64,000 nucleotides of DNA from positions 37,103-101,102 of the forward strand of contig VKHL01000108.1 in NCBI GenBank assembly GCA_015146655.1, given 5' to 3'. Made by a program: the position numbers and the translations under genes. The stretch's first letter is position 1; the number at the start of each line of letters is the position of its first letter. Below, piece by piece: positions 1 through 10,213 of this stretch. The DNA comes from Ochromonas danica. Taxonomy: Eukaryota; Sar; Chrysophyceae; Chromulinales; Chromulinaceae. The notes under the pieces were generated by a model, which was not told where the DNA came from, made no database searches, and saw only the letters and a list, made by a program, of their open reading frames with translations.

Positions 1-35
1 TCTCGTAACAATCTCTTTCTTGCTGCTGTTGACAT
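1..35 (-). CDS. N-terminus of a RAD6/UBC2-like ubiquitin-conjugating enzyme (partial)
   Basis: The window's left edge cuts this gene. Read on the minus strand from an ATG at 35, the eleven visible codons give MSTAARKRLLR, followed by two bases (GA) fitting Asp or Glu. Yeast and plant RAD6/UBC2 begin MSTPAR(K/R)RLMRD, so the match is almost complete over the visible part. RAD6 is an E2 enzyme that, with RAD18-type or BRE1-type E3s, ubiquitinates PCNA and histone H2B. The gene is divergent from the methyltransferase starting at 183, with about 147 nt between start codons. The catalytic Cys lies outside the window, so identification rests on this short peptide alone. Confidence 0.6.
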   Translation of the reverse strand, partial: MSTAARKRLLR

Positions 36-182
36 CTTTTGCTCAGACGACAAGGCAATTGCTTCCAAAAGAACAACCAGCAGCAGCAAGAAAGTGTGTA
101 ATTACACAATATTATGTAAATCCTTATCTCTTGGTCAAGTGTGGCCAGTCATTGAATAATTATCAATCATCAGATAGTAGCT
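36..182. promoter_or_regulatory. Shared upstream region of divergent RAD6-like and METTL21-like genes
   Basis: These 147 nt separate two start codons facing away from each other, so they should hold both 5' UTRs and a bidirectional promoter (inference). A GCAGCAGCAAGAAAG stretch at about 79-94 is nearly the reverse complement of 14-31, which lies inside the RAD6-like coding start. No TATA box stands out. Confidence 0.4.
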
Positions 183-902
183 ATGACTGAATGTGAGGAA
201 AGTTTGTCAGGTATTGGGTTCATGTTTGATGCTCACCTCGAGAAGAAGATCCACCAAGCTAAGTTTGGAGAGGAGATTGTGATCAAAGTGAAAGTGGTGG
301 ACAACACACCCGGACATGTCCAATCTGGTCACTACCTCTGGCCCGCAGCCTCAGCTTGTGCCGACTATATCTATGAGCACTGGGCGGAGATTCATGCGGA
401 TCGTGTGCTAGAGCTTGGCAGTGGCTGTGGGTTGCCTGCTTTGTTGGTGGGTGTGTTGTCTGGCAGTGAGGTGGTCTGCACGGACCATGACTTCGGCACC
501 TTGACCACCATTGAAGAAAACTTCGCTTTGAACAATATTAGTAACAAAGGGTCGGCTCATTATCTCGCATGGGGTGACGTGTCTGCCTGTCAAGCGCTGT
601 GTGGAGGAGGAGAAAAGAAGTTCCGCCTCGTCATTGGCTCGGACCTCATCTATTCCATCGACGTTATAGCACATCTCATGACTACTGTGGCCACTGCACT
701 GGAGCCTACAAGTGGGACCTTCATACTAGCGACTAGTTTCTGCATTGGGGAAGCACTGGATGCCAAGCTAGACGAGGTTTGTGCACGACTGCAGATTGAG
801 CGACTTCTCGTCCAATCCATGGAAGACAACAGTCGGGGATGCAAAATAGAACAGTTTAGACTTAGAAGACCTACAAACGATGTTGCAGCAACTCAAAGCT
901 AA
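183..902 (+). CDS. METTL21-type (methyltransferase family 16) protein methyltransferase
   Basis: This 239-residue single-exon protein has the layout of the seven-beta-strand Methyltransf_16 family, whose members (METTL21, EEF-KMT and relatives) methylate lysines in chaperones, elongation factors and other proteins using S-adenosylmethionine. The SAM motif I VLELGSGCGLP lies at residues 75-85, preceded by the family's Y-L-W-P-A segment (51-55). An acidic residue pair (TDHD, near 100) sits at the end of strand beta-2, and SDLIY near 153 occupies the place of the family's D/N-x-x-Y motif. There is no signal peptide, so it is probably cytosolic or nuclear. The stop codon is only 12 nt from the stop of the converging RNF25-like gene, so the two mRNAs must overlap at their 3' ends. 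The substrate cannot be told from the sequence. Confidence 0.8.
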   Translation: MTECEESLSGIGFMFDAHLEKKIHQAKFGEEIVIKVKVVDNTPGHVQSGHYLWPAASACADYIYEHWAEIHADRVLELGSGCGLPALLVGVLSGSEVVCTDHDFGTLTTIEENFALNNISNKGSAHYLAWGDVSACQALCGGGEKKFRLVIGSDLIYSIDVIAHLMTTVATALEPTSGTFILATSFCIGEALDAKLDEVCARLQIERLLVQSMEDNSRGCKIEQFRLRRPTNDVAATQS

Positions 903-914
903 CAGACGATCGAA

Positions 915-2417
915 TCAAAACTTGCCACTCTTGGCTGAATCTGTGATGAACTCACTGCCCACGCCCATGAAATCGGACACCTGGTCAATAGAAACGCATT
1001 GTTCATTTAGCAAGGATTGGTGGTGACTGAGAGAGGGAAGAAGGGAGCTTACATCTGAAACTTCTCTCTTGCGAGCTTCTTTGCTCTGCCAAGCCTTCTC
1101 CAGTTGTTTGTAATCCTCGGGCCAGTCAGGATGCCAAATTCTGCGAGTACAGACAGGGCATTGTCTCACAAAGGGAGGAGTGGTCAGCCACTCGTTGAGA
1201 CAGTTCCAATGGAGCCAATGCCCACAGAATGTCCTCATAGCTCTGTTATTGCTCTTTGGATTCTTCGCCGCTTCGGAGTCAGGATTGGCTGGAAGCACAG
1301 TGCGCTTGCAAGCTTGGCAGGGCTCAACAGGCAAACGAAAGACATAGTCCTCCACGATGAACCTCGCCACGGCATACAAAGAAGGTTGTGCCACATCCGA
1401 AACTTTTGCTTTCAAAAGCTCCTTCATATAATCTTGTTCCTCAGCTAATAAGCGAGCACGTTCAGCTTCGTCAGCTTCGGACTCCGCCTTAACGAGACGG
1501 CGAAGATCTTTACGAGCTTCACGTCTCTCGGCATTTTGCTGTGTGAAGTATTTCCTGGAATCAGACGAAGTGGATGCTGCACGAAGATCTGACATCTGCT
1601 TGAGAACATTGACATCGTGTTTGATGCTCTTCAAGCTCTCAGTAGTCAACTTGACTTTGGACTCATTGCTCACCTTGCCAGGAGGTAATTGGACAGGATT
1701 TGTTGTAACGTTGACAGCTTGCTCAGGCGAAAACCCGGCGACACACCTTCTCACAATCTCCTCACATTGAGAAGAAAACATATACTGAATATCTGTAGGG
1801 AAGTTAGCGGACTGGAAGTCCAGCTGCACTCCTTCCTCGGGATAGTTGTGGGGCACCTTGATCTTGACCGTTAAGCGATATTCCCCGCATTTCAATCGAA
1901 GCTGGAGAAAGCCTTCCTTTTCATCCACACCCAGTTGACCCTTTCCTTCACATAAAGTGGCAACTTGTTTCATTTCTTTCCAGCATGGGATGAACATGTT
2001 GCCATGGATGAACTTGTACATATGTTCGTAGATAACTTGGGCTTGAGCCTTGCCCACATGCTCACGGGCCTTGTCCATGCACTCCTTCTCCTTATTTCGG
2101 AGAAGAGGAAGAGGTAAGGTAGGACTGCTGATCTCCACCACGGGGGGCTCATTGGGATAGTTAGTGATGTAGTGAATTCTGAGCTGCACGCGGGCATAAG
2201 CTGTGCGGATGATCAAGACAGTGGCGAACTCGCGAGTCAAGGTAAGAATAGCTGCAGGAGGCAAGAATCTCTCGAAGAACTGAAAGTCCTCAGCGATGGC
2301 TGGATGCAGACCTGCTGCAGTCTCTTCTGCTGGCTGCTGCTGGGCTGGCTCTGGTGTGGATAACTGAAGATCATTCACCTCCTTGCTGAGCTCCACTTCT
2401 TCACTGAACGATGCCAT
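915..2417 (-). CDS. RWD-RING E3 ubiquitin ligase, RNF25-like
   Basis: The chosen ATG at 2417 gives MASFSEE...; the reading frame is open further upstream but without an ATG. An N-terminal RWD domain (about residues 35-150, with YPNEPP typical of the fold) is followed by a second RWD-like stretch containing HNYPEEG. A coiled, charged segment follows, and then a RING-H2 finger with C-x2-C, C-G-H-x2-H-x2-C and C-P-V-C spacing near residues 360-430. RWD plus RING is the architecture of RNF25 and relatives, E3 enzymes that work with E2s in protein ubiquitination. Without splicing the protein is 500 aa. A good GT-AG intron of exactly 72 nt (981-1052) keeps frame and would give 476 aa; its length matches other introns here. 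The gene is convergent with the methyltransferase upstream in the window. Confidence 0.8.
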   Translation of the reverse strand: MASFSEEVELSKEVNDLQLSTPEPAQQQPAEETAAGLHPAIAEDFQFFERFLPPAAILTLTREFATVLIIRTAYARVQLRIHYITNYPNEPPVVEISSPTLPLPLLRNKEKECMDKAREHVGKAQAQVIYEHMYKFIHGNMFIPCWKEMKQVATLCEGKGQLGVDEKEGFLQLRLKCGEYRLTVKIKVPHNYPEEGVQLDFQSANFPTDIQYMFSSQCEEIVRRCVAGFSPEQAVNVTTNPVQLPPGKVSNESKVKLTTESLKSIKHDVNVLKQMSDLRAASTSSDSRKYFTQQNAERREARKDLRRLVKAESEADEAERARLLAEEQDYMKELLKAKVSDVAQPSLYAVARFIVEDYVFRLPVEPCQACKRTVLPANPDSEAAKNPKSNNRAMRTFCGHWLHWNCLNEWLTTPPFVRQCPVCTRRIWHPDWPEDYKQLEKAWQSKEARKREVSDVSSLLPSLSHHQSLLNEQCVSIDQVSDFMGVGSEFITDSAKSGKF

Positions 2418-2910
2418 CGTTAGATATAGATCAACTAAACCAATAAAGAGTGCAATGTTCCTCAGCACTGACGCTGGGGAAGTTTTTGCTCAATGAAATG
2501 AATGGATGAATGCTGACGGGATGGACGGCCCTTCCACGCATGGTAACAATAGTCTCCCCCACGCTGATGAGTGGCTGCAATGGCGCTGGGATGGTAGTAA
2601 TAATGCTGTTTTTGCAATAAGTCCGGAAGTCTGACTTGTCCAAAACAATAAACGGTTGCGCGGGAAACAATAATAACTGTTGCGGGGTCAGCATACACGG
2701 GACAGACAAGGCGCCCACCTCGGACAAGAAGAAAAGAGAGATAGACTATACCGTTAGTCTCGCTCTTCAAATTCCAGCCAAGTATATTGATTTCTGAGGA
2801 GTCATCTGGTGCATTGTGACTTCACTGACGGTTGTAGGTTCCACTGCGATCGACTCATTTTAGCCAATTCCTCTCTGAACCCTCTCTTGGCCTGAGTCAA
2901 TCGAGTCAAC
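2418..2910. promoter_or_regulatory. Divergent intergenic region, RNF25-like and NT-C2 genes
   Basis: This gap of 493 nt lies between two outward-facing start codons and should carry both promoters and 5' UTRs. The open frames inside it (for example minus strand 2462-2770) lack recognisable domains and overlap both UTRs. I see no RNA gene or repeat here. Confidence 0.4.
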
Positions 2911-5000
2911 ATGCTGAAATATTTCACAGGCTCTTCCACGAAGTTCACATTCGATGTGCAAGGTAAGATGATCGATCACTTTGCAGTGTCTGTCTCAGTG
3001 GTCACCTGACAGTGTATGTCCAAACAGTGAAAACGATAGTTTTGCTGGATATGCAGGATGAGTTAGACTATGGGGACACACTATGTATGAGTCTAGAGCG
3101 CAAAAATAATGCTGTCTATACAAGCGAGAAGGGCGTGACGCTGAATGAAGAGGATGAGATCATCTGCGAGCTCAACGAATCTCTGCAGACCACAGCCTCC
3201 ATGCATCGCGAAAGCAAGACTGGCGGCTGGAAGGTGAGGTAGCCCATGTGGTGACCAATACACTCGATCATCACTATCAAGACCTTTGCATAACCCGCAT
3301 GAACATTTTGTGTCTTGTGGTAGATTAAGACCGCGACTTTCTCTGTTTTGCAGCGAAAGAAAGGTGCGGCTGGATTAAGTGTCAATCCTAAGGAAGCTTT
3401 CAAGACCATTGGCTTGATCTCATTGCCGCTTCATCTTCTTGCTGATGGCAAAGTCCACGATATGCATTTGACTCTTGGGTAAGAGAACCTTTCTCTGTTG
3501 AAGTTGAAGTGTGTCTGTCTGATTTCTCTCTCACTCTGTCTTATTCTAGCTGCTGTAAGTCGGAAAGAGCCTATGTAGAAGTGGTTATTTCATCTTCCGC
3601 GGTAGAGAAGGTAAGCTTTTCTTAATCATTTCTGTCTCTTCACTGACTGACTGACTGACTGACTGACTCCGTTGTTGTTCTCTCAGGACAATGATGCAGC
3701 CTCAGTGGCTGATGACGCCAGCACGAATGCATCTGTGCAAATACCCCGTACGAATAGTGTTAGGTTGGATGGCTCACAGACTAAGACGGGGTTCTTCGCT
3801 GGTGTCTCTTCTCCTGCAGCAGCTGATGATATGAGCACCACCGGCTCACAATCTGGGCAGCAGCCCTTGACAAGCAGTGTCAAGCTTGATTCTCACGACT
3901 CTCGCTCTGTAGGGCCAGAAGCTTCCGGAAAGACGAAGACGTCGCTGTTTGGCGGAGTCTTCGGTGCCTCATCGACCTCTACTCTCCCTCCTCCTGCTCC
4001 TGTTTCCCCTCCAATACCTATCGAAGACCTCAAGTTTAAGATCATTGAGCTGGAGAATGCTCTGCTTGCCTCGGCTGATATCGTTGAATATGAGCGGAAG
4101 CGAGCAAAGGAAGCATCTTTCCGCGCTGCAAGAGCAGAGGATGAGCTCGAGGCACTGCGCGGCCAGACAGCAAAGAATAGCAAGAATGTGGAGTCCACCA
4201 ACAGCAGGTTGATTGATCAATATGAGCAAGAAATGAGACGCCTGAATGAAGAAGTAAAGCGTCTGCAGATTCAGAATGAAGTGAATCTGACCAAAGTCTC
4301 CAAGAGCGAAGCCTCGGTGTCTGCACAGGTCAAGGCTGTGCAGCAAGAATTGGATAGAACCAAAGAGGAAGTGAAAGCTCTTCAGCAGGAGAGAGTATAT
4401 CTCACTGCCTCGCTTAATCAAAGTAACGAAGAAAACGGAAGGATGAAGAATTTAATGTCAAAAGCGAGTGATGAAATTGATCGTCTCACGGAAGAGAAAA
4501 CGGCTGCCGAGCACTCGATGCAAACAGTGCAAACAAAGCAGGATGAAAACCAAGTTCTTCTTCAAGAATTGATTCAGGCAAAAATGTCCATTGGAGAGGT
4601 GACTACACAGCTGGAGGAGGCGAAGCAAACGATAAAGAAGCTTCGAGGTGGTCAGGCACCGCCTTTTCCACAGCAGCAGCAGCAGTCTGGACGCCCCATG
4701 CCTCCGCGAGGCATGCCTGCCCCTTCCGGACAGTACGCTAAGGTGTCTTCTAATGTGTCTTTAGACGGTTCGGTTAGTAGCTCCCAAGGCAGCGAGCGCA
4801 GTGCAATGCTAGTGGGGTTCCCCTCTGCGAACAACAGAGATGGCAAGAAGCCCAGCAATCCCTTCATGGATGGAGCCAATAATGGCATTTCCTCTCTCAA
4901 AAGAGGCTTTGGCAATGTTTCATCCACTATCTCCAATTTGGGTGGTGGTTCCACTGGAGGAAACAGACAAACTGCTCCTCCTCCCCGTCCCAACTTTTAA
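2911..5000 (+). CDS. NT-C2-like domain coiled-coil protein
   Basis: Five exons (2911-2962, 3028-3233, 3354-3478, 3550-3610, 3687-5000) join in frame to a 585-aa protein. The start MLKYFTGSSTKFTFDVQ and the beta-rich first 145 residues resemble an N-terminal C2-like (NT-C2) domain, as in EEIG1/EHBP1-type proteins, which bind membranes or Rab-family partners. A Ser/Thr-rich linker with a repeated pattern (two copies of a motif around KTGFFAGV / KTSLFGGVFG) comes next. A long heptad-type coiled coil (about residues 260-460) and a Pro/Gln/Gly-rich tail follow. The linker and tail look disordered. The C2 assignment is from overall pattern only; the coiled coil is clear. It may be a trafficking or cytoskeletal adaptor (inference). 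Confidence 0.65.
3643..3668 (+). repeat. (GACT)n microsatellite in an intron
   Basis: About six perfect GACT tetranucleotides lie in the fourth intron of the NT-C2 gene, just before the acceptor. The same tetranucleotide recurs at about 45988-46012 and 60915-60942. Confidence 0.9.
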
Positions 5001-5240
5001 TTGCTTCGTGTTCATGGATGTGGTCAATCATCTGGAGTGTTTGCAATGTGGAACCTTTCTCATCACGAATCGTTTGGTTGGGTGGTGTAGTCAGCTAGAC
5101 TATAATGGTGGCTTTGCCTTGCTTTAGGATAGATGTTCTTTCTAGCGTGTATATTTGTTAATCTGCTACCCTTTGTAATTTAACTCCCCTACGGGTATTG
5201 AATATCTTACTGTGTTTAAATACCTTAATATGAAGCATTG

Positions 5241-7800
5241 CTATTTCTGATCGGTATAGAAGAAACTACTTCCAGATAGTGATTGGTTGCGACCATCAAC
5301 TAGAATGGGAAAGGACTTCCTCACAGGATTTGATTGAGGCACTCCAAATATCAACCGCTCCGCTTTTTGCAAAGCGACTTGTAGATCGTAATTCTCTCGT
5401 TTCCACCGTTGAATCTCTTGCTCAAGCAAGGAGACCTCTTCTGTGGCGATACGAGCTGCAGTGGCAGACTTGGACATTGTTTGCTCTTGTTCAGTGACGA
5501 CTCGTTTCCATTGCGAAGCGTTGTTCGCATGCTCAGACAATTGTCGACGAAGCTCGTCATTTTCAGCCTTCAATAGTCTAGCTTCGGCTTTTACTTGATG
5601 AAGCTGCTCTTTCATTGTCTTCTCTGCCAGAAGCAGCTCATCGATTACTTTCAAGCTCGACTGCAGCTCGCGTTGCAGTTGATCCTTCTCCAATATCTTG
5701 TCTCCAATCTTCTTGTTGCATTCTGTGGAGAAGTATTGAGCATCTTGCTTAATTCGCTCCACATGTAGTTTGGTCGTGGCAAGTTCTTCTCTGCACTGCG
5801 CAAGGCGTTGTCTCTCTTTGACCACTTCGTCTTCCAGCTGTTGGACTCGCGCCCCGTGCAACTTCTCCAGCTCCACCAGATCAGAAGCTGTTTGCCTCTC
5901 TCTGGATTGAAAAGCTTTTCGAATATTCTCTATTTCAGCGGCCGCCAGTTTTCGCTCTTCAGCACGCAAAGCCTCTTGTTCGCGCTGAGCATTCTTCGTC
6001 CATTCCACGAGCAAGAGACTCTTCTCCCTCTCCCACTGCTGGCGAGCTATCTCTAACTCAGATAGTCTTAGGTTTTCATATCGAGATTTGATGTCTTTCT
6101 CGCGATCATGGAGATGAACTTGAGTCTCCTGAAGCAGTCGATCTCTCTCGTCGCTGACAGAAGCCACTTTGCCTTCGTAGTCAGCGACCAACTTCCTTCT
6201 CTCTCGCAGCCAGCTCTTTTGGTCATTCTGCATTCGCTCGTGGAGATTCTTAATCTCAATTTCTAGGGTAACCATCTTGTCTGAGAGAGTTTGTACTTCT
6301 AGTCGAAGAGTGTTCTCGTTGGACTGGGCTGCCTTGCGCAAGCTAGTCTCCTTCTCGATTGCTTGCATTGCACTGACCATCGAAGCGGAGACATGTCAGG
6401 CAATGAAAGAGATAGCAAAGGTTAGAAGAGAGAGTGTTGAGTACTTACCGTTGTCGCTCATCTTGCAGCTCTTCTCGCAGTGCTTGTAACTCGCGCTCTT
6501 GTTGCAGTCGCAGAGTGCGAAGAGAAGCCTCGTAGAAGTCGTTGTTCTCGTTGGAGATCCGCAACACTCGCGCCTCCATCTCTCGCGACAGGACCTAAGC
6601 AAGTATCACCAATCATTAACAGCCCAAGACAAGAAACAAGGCCAGAAGAAGCCCAACCTCTGTCAGAGTTCGCTCTCGACTGCGCATTGAGTCAACCTCT
6701 GCTGACAGCTCCAACAGCTTCTTGTCCCTCTCTGCAGCCTCTGAGCGTTCTTGCTTGTCTGACTCCACGCTATAGCCAATGGGGAAATGAGGCATTTCGT
6801 TGATCAGCCTGGTGGGAGGAGCTATTTCATGCGAGGGTCGGTCCGATGGCTCTGCGGCGCTGTGCAGATGTTCCTTGGTCAAAGCAAAGATGTTGCGCAT
6901 GCTCTCCATGTAATTTGATCGATTACCAACGTTCTCGTGATGTATTTCACGCTCCTCCGCGGCCTTTCTCCCTGTTGCAAGAGAAGACAACCTCTCACTT
7001 GTCGAGCGGAAAGCATCTGAAGAGTTTGCATTCTGCTGCTGCGGTTCCCATTGGAACGAAGACTGTTGCAAGGGGGGGATGAAGAATTCTGAAGAAGAAT
7101 TGTCCCTTTGGAGGGGTAAAGCGTGCTCGATCTCTCTGTGCGGAAGAGGGCGACTGCTTCTCGAGAGCTGTGACTGATCGTCTGGTGACGGAGCCGAGGC
7201 TGACGAGGAAGAGCCTGGAGGAAGAGGCGGCCTCGGCAAAAGAACACTTCCCTCCCTCAGAAAGGTCTGATGAGCTGCTAGAAAGTCGTCCGTGCGGTAG
7301 TTTGTCTCTCTGCTCATGTTGAGAGAGAAGTCTGTCGCTTCCGCCTGTGGCTGCGATTGCGATTGTGGAAAAGACTGCGGCAGAGTCGATTGCGCCAGAG
7401 GAGATGTGGATATTGACTGTTGGGTCAGCTGTAACGGCTGTAATGGCTGTAATGTTGTCTGTAATGTTGTCTGTAATGGTGGCATTGGTATGGACTGCGA
7501 CATCTGCAGCGATCGATTGATGGCCTCAACCCAGCGCTGGCAGCACTCCTCACTCTCCACGAGGAAGCTCAGAGCTCGTCCTCCAGTCCACAGCAAATCA
7601 AATCCATACCCAGCAATGGCGGAAGAGAAGGACCACTCCTTGGCCATCTTCACCCCCTGCAAGGAGAGGTCCTCTGCATCCCCTCCGTCCAGGTTGGCCA
7701 TACGAAGAGCGTTTTGTCGCTCATCCAGCTCCATCGACTTCTTCTGCCACATGTAGTGACCTGCATGGTCTATGATTTGTAGCTTGACATCACTTTTCAT
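5241..7800 (-). CDS. PH-domain coiled-coil protein
   Basis: Three exons (7800-6658, 6594-6449, 6372-5241) join in frame to an 806-aa protein. The first roughly 100 residues form a pleckstrin-homology-type domain. It begins MKSDVKLQIID, and its last helix has the conserved Trp in CCQRWVEAINRSLQ. A Gln/Ser/Pro-rich disordered segment (about 105-330) follows. From about residue 345 to near the C-terminus there is one long coiled coil rich in Glu, Arg and Lys. PH domains bind phosphoinositides or proteins, and the coiled coil suggests a dimeric scaffold, perhaps at a membrane or centrosome (inference). I do not recognise a named family. The ATG is 297 nt from the divergent OGFOD1-like start, so they probably share a promoter region. 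Confidence 0.75.
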
Positions 7801-8097
7801 TGCGATCCACTCTTATGAGGACCTCGATTTTGAAATAGTAAGACAGTGGTGAAGAGGATAGTAACAGTTAGTAAAAGAACGCGCTTTTTATCCAAAAACT
7901 CCCTCTTCCTTATTAAGTTAACGTACGTTACAAAGTCGTTTTCTAGAGAAAAACAGCTTTCCCAGTTTGGTGGGGCAGAGAGGGGAGAGATGTGGGGCTG
8001 CCCCGCCGTCCATCATTTCCATTCCTTTCATCTTCCATTCACTGGCTTGTTCTGCCTGCACCACTAACTTGATCTATTTGTTGTCTGACGAGGAAGA

Positions 8098-10041
8098 ATG
8101 AGTGTTCTCGCCCCTGGTATCTTTGGAAATCCTGAGAAGACCTTCGAACTCTTCGAGCGCTATCGCACTTCAGGCCCTTACCCACACGCCAACATTGAAA
8201 ACATCTGCGAGCATGACTTCATGCGCGCCGTGCACGAAGAGCTCGTGGGCAACATGAAAGCCAATTTCAAGGAGACCGACTTGTTCAAGGTCTTCCAAAC
8301 AGATGAGTTGGGCATCACTGAGGCCTCTGTCATGGAGAAGACCATGCCGCACTTGTTGAAGTTGCGCACTGCCCTGTACTCCAAGGAGTTCCGCGACTTT
8401 GTCCAGCAGATCACAGGGTGTGGGGAGCTCACAGATCGTGTTGATCTTTCCTCTAACGCCTACGCCAACAGCTGCCACCTCCTCTGCCACGATGACGTCA
8501 TAGGCACTCGCCGCATCTCCTTCATCATCTACCTTTCCGATCCTGATGAGGAGTGGAAGGAAGAGGATGGAGGAGCCTTGGAACTCTATCCCCTGGATGG
8601 TTCCTCCGTGGTATTCACTCCTGAAGCTGGTCCTCAGGGAATTCCCGTGGCCATGCCCACCAAGTCCATCCTACCCACCTTCAACTCCATTGCCTTCTTC
8701 ACCGTCCTGCCAGGCCGCAGCTATCACTCGGTGCAAGAAGTCTTCGCGAAGGATCGCCCTCGCGTCTCGATCAGCGGATGGTATCACGGCCCAGAGCCTC
8801 AGAAAGGCGCCGACAAGTCCTCCTTAAGACTCATCATGAGTGCTGGAGATTCCTTGCCCAATGCTCTTGACGGAGGAGAAGTCATTCAGAAAGAGGATGG
8901 TGTCTTCCGCGGTATTTCTGCTGTGGAGGCATTGACTGAAGATGACGTGCGCTTCCTTTCTTCTTTCATCTCCAAGCCTTACCTCACCAAAGAGGGCATG
9001 GAGAATATCGCCGAGCAGTTCTGCGACGATTCTTCTGTTCAGTTGCATGACTTCCTTGTGTCTGATTGGGCTGAGAAGGTGCGTGCGTTGATAGTGCAAT
9101 TGGATCGTCAGGATGGCTTGGGTCGCTGCCGTCCTTCGCTCGACCACACCACTGGCTTGCACGCCGGATGGGAGCTGCGCGGCCCTTCTCATAAGCGTCG
9201 CTATCTATCTTACGTTTCTTCAAAAAAAGGCAAAAGTGAATCGAAAAGCGAGGGCATGGCTCGTGCTGTGGGCGAGACCTTGAGTGAGTTGCTGCAGAAT
9301 CTGCTGAGTCAAGACGCCTTCGCACGTTACTTGCGACAGGTCACCACATGCATTCCTACTGCATCCAGAGCAGATATTCGTCGCTTCAGACCTGGCTTTG
9401 ACTATACTGTTGCTCATTATGGCTGTTTGACGAAGGAGGCCCGCCTGGATGCCACGCTCTGCTTCGTCAATGACGACCGCGAGGCGGAACAAAACATTCT
9501 GAACGATTCCAGGGGATCCAAGGACAAGAAGAAGCGCAAGAAGTCTAATGGGAAGAGCGTGGACGTGTCTCCTGTAGATGAAGAGGATGGCTATGACAGT
9601 GACTATGGCGCAGTGTGGGAGGATGGCGAGGTTGGAGGATTCGAGTGCTACATTGAGGCTGACCAAGATGTGGATGACACGGAAGCCGCAGAAGTTTATA
9701 AGATCGATACCAATAGTAGAAAGAAGGGCAGCTCAAAGAAATCAGAGAAAGAAGAGGCTAAAAAGGAGGAGGAACAGGAAGAAGATGAAGAAGATGATGC
9801 TGCAGACGCAGAGAAGGCGCTTCTCTCTGTCTCTGCACGACACAACGCCCTCAGCCTCGTCTTGAGAGATGAAGGGCTCATGAAGTTCATTAAGTATACC
9901 AGCGCAAACGCCCCAGGCAGTAGGTACGACATCTCACTAGAGTACGTTATCGAGATACCAGAAGAAGAAGAAGACAACGACGACGACGACGACCAAGATA
10001 GCAGCAATGATAATGACAATGATGAAAAGAGCTCATCTTAA
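8098..10041 (+). CDS. OGFOD1/Tpa1/Ofd1-type prolyl hydroxylase (2-oxoglutarate/Fe(II) oxygenase)
   Basis: This 647-aa single-exon protein matches the Tpa1/Ofd1/OGFOD1 family, which hydroxylates a proline of ribosomal protein uS12 (RPS23) and affects translation termination and, in fungi, oxygen-dependent sterol regulation. The N-terminal catalytic double-stranded beta-helix shows the iron ligands His131-x-Asp133 and His210, with Arg222 placed to bind 2-oxoglutarate. The second, non-catalytic oxygenase-like domain is at about residues 265-620. It is interrupted by Lys-rich and Glu/Asp-rich insertions (about 480-580) and ends in an acidic tail (DDDDDQDSSNDNDND). Human OGFOD1 is 542 aa; the excess here is these charged insertions. 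No targeting signal is seen, so it is likely nuclear or cytosolic. Confidence 0.88.
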   Translation: MSVLAPGIFGNPEKTFELFERYRTSGPYPHANIENICEHDFMRAVHEELVGNMKANFKETDLFKVFQTDELGITEASVMEKTMPHLLKLRTALYSKEFRDFVQQITGCGELTDRVDLSSNAYANSCHLLCHDDVIGTRRISFIIYLSDPDEEWKEEDGGALELYPLDGSSVVFTPEAGPQGIPVAMPTKSILPTFNSIAFFTVLPGRSYHSVQEVFAKDRPRVSISGWYHGPEPQKGADKSSLRLIMSAGDSLPNALDGGEVIQKEDGVFRGISAVEALTEDDVRFLSSFISKPYLTKEGMENIAEQFCDDSSVQLHDFLVSDWAEKVRALIVQLDRQDGLGRCRPSLDHTTGLHAGWELRGPSHKRRYLSYVSSKKGKSESKSEGMARAVGETLSELLQNLLSQDAFARYLRQVTTCIPTASRADIRRFRPGFDYTVAHYGCLTKEARLDATLCFVNDDREAEQNILNDSRGSKDKKKRKKSNGKSVDVSPVDEEDGYDSDYGAVWEDGEVGGFECYIEADQDVDDTEAAEVYKIDTNSRKKGSSKKSEKEEAKKEEEQEEDEEDDAADAEKALLSVSARHNALSLVLRDEGLMKFIKYTSANAPGSRYDISLEYVIEIPEEEEDNDDDDDQDSSNDNDNDEKSSS

Positions 10042-10213
10042 GATAAGATCTTACTGATGTAATCATCATCATAATTAAATAATCAACACAACAGTTAGTC
10101 TACTTCACTTCTCTACAATAATTGCGCATCTTTCGTACCCAGCGAGCGCTTGTCGCATGTGAATGTCATTGTTGTACTGCGGCTGTAGTAACGTCACTAA
10201 CTTAGCTCACTTC

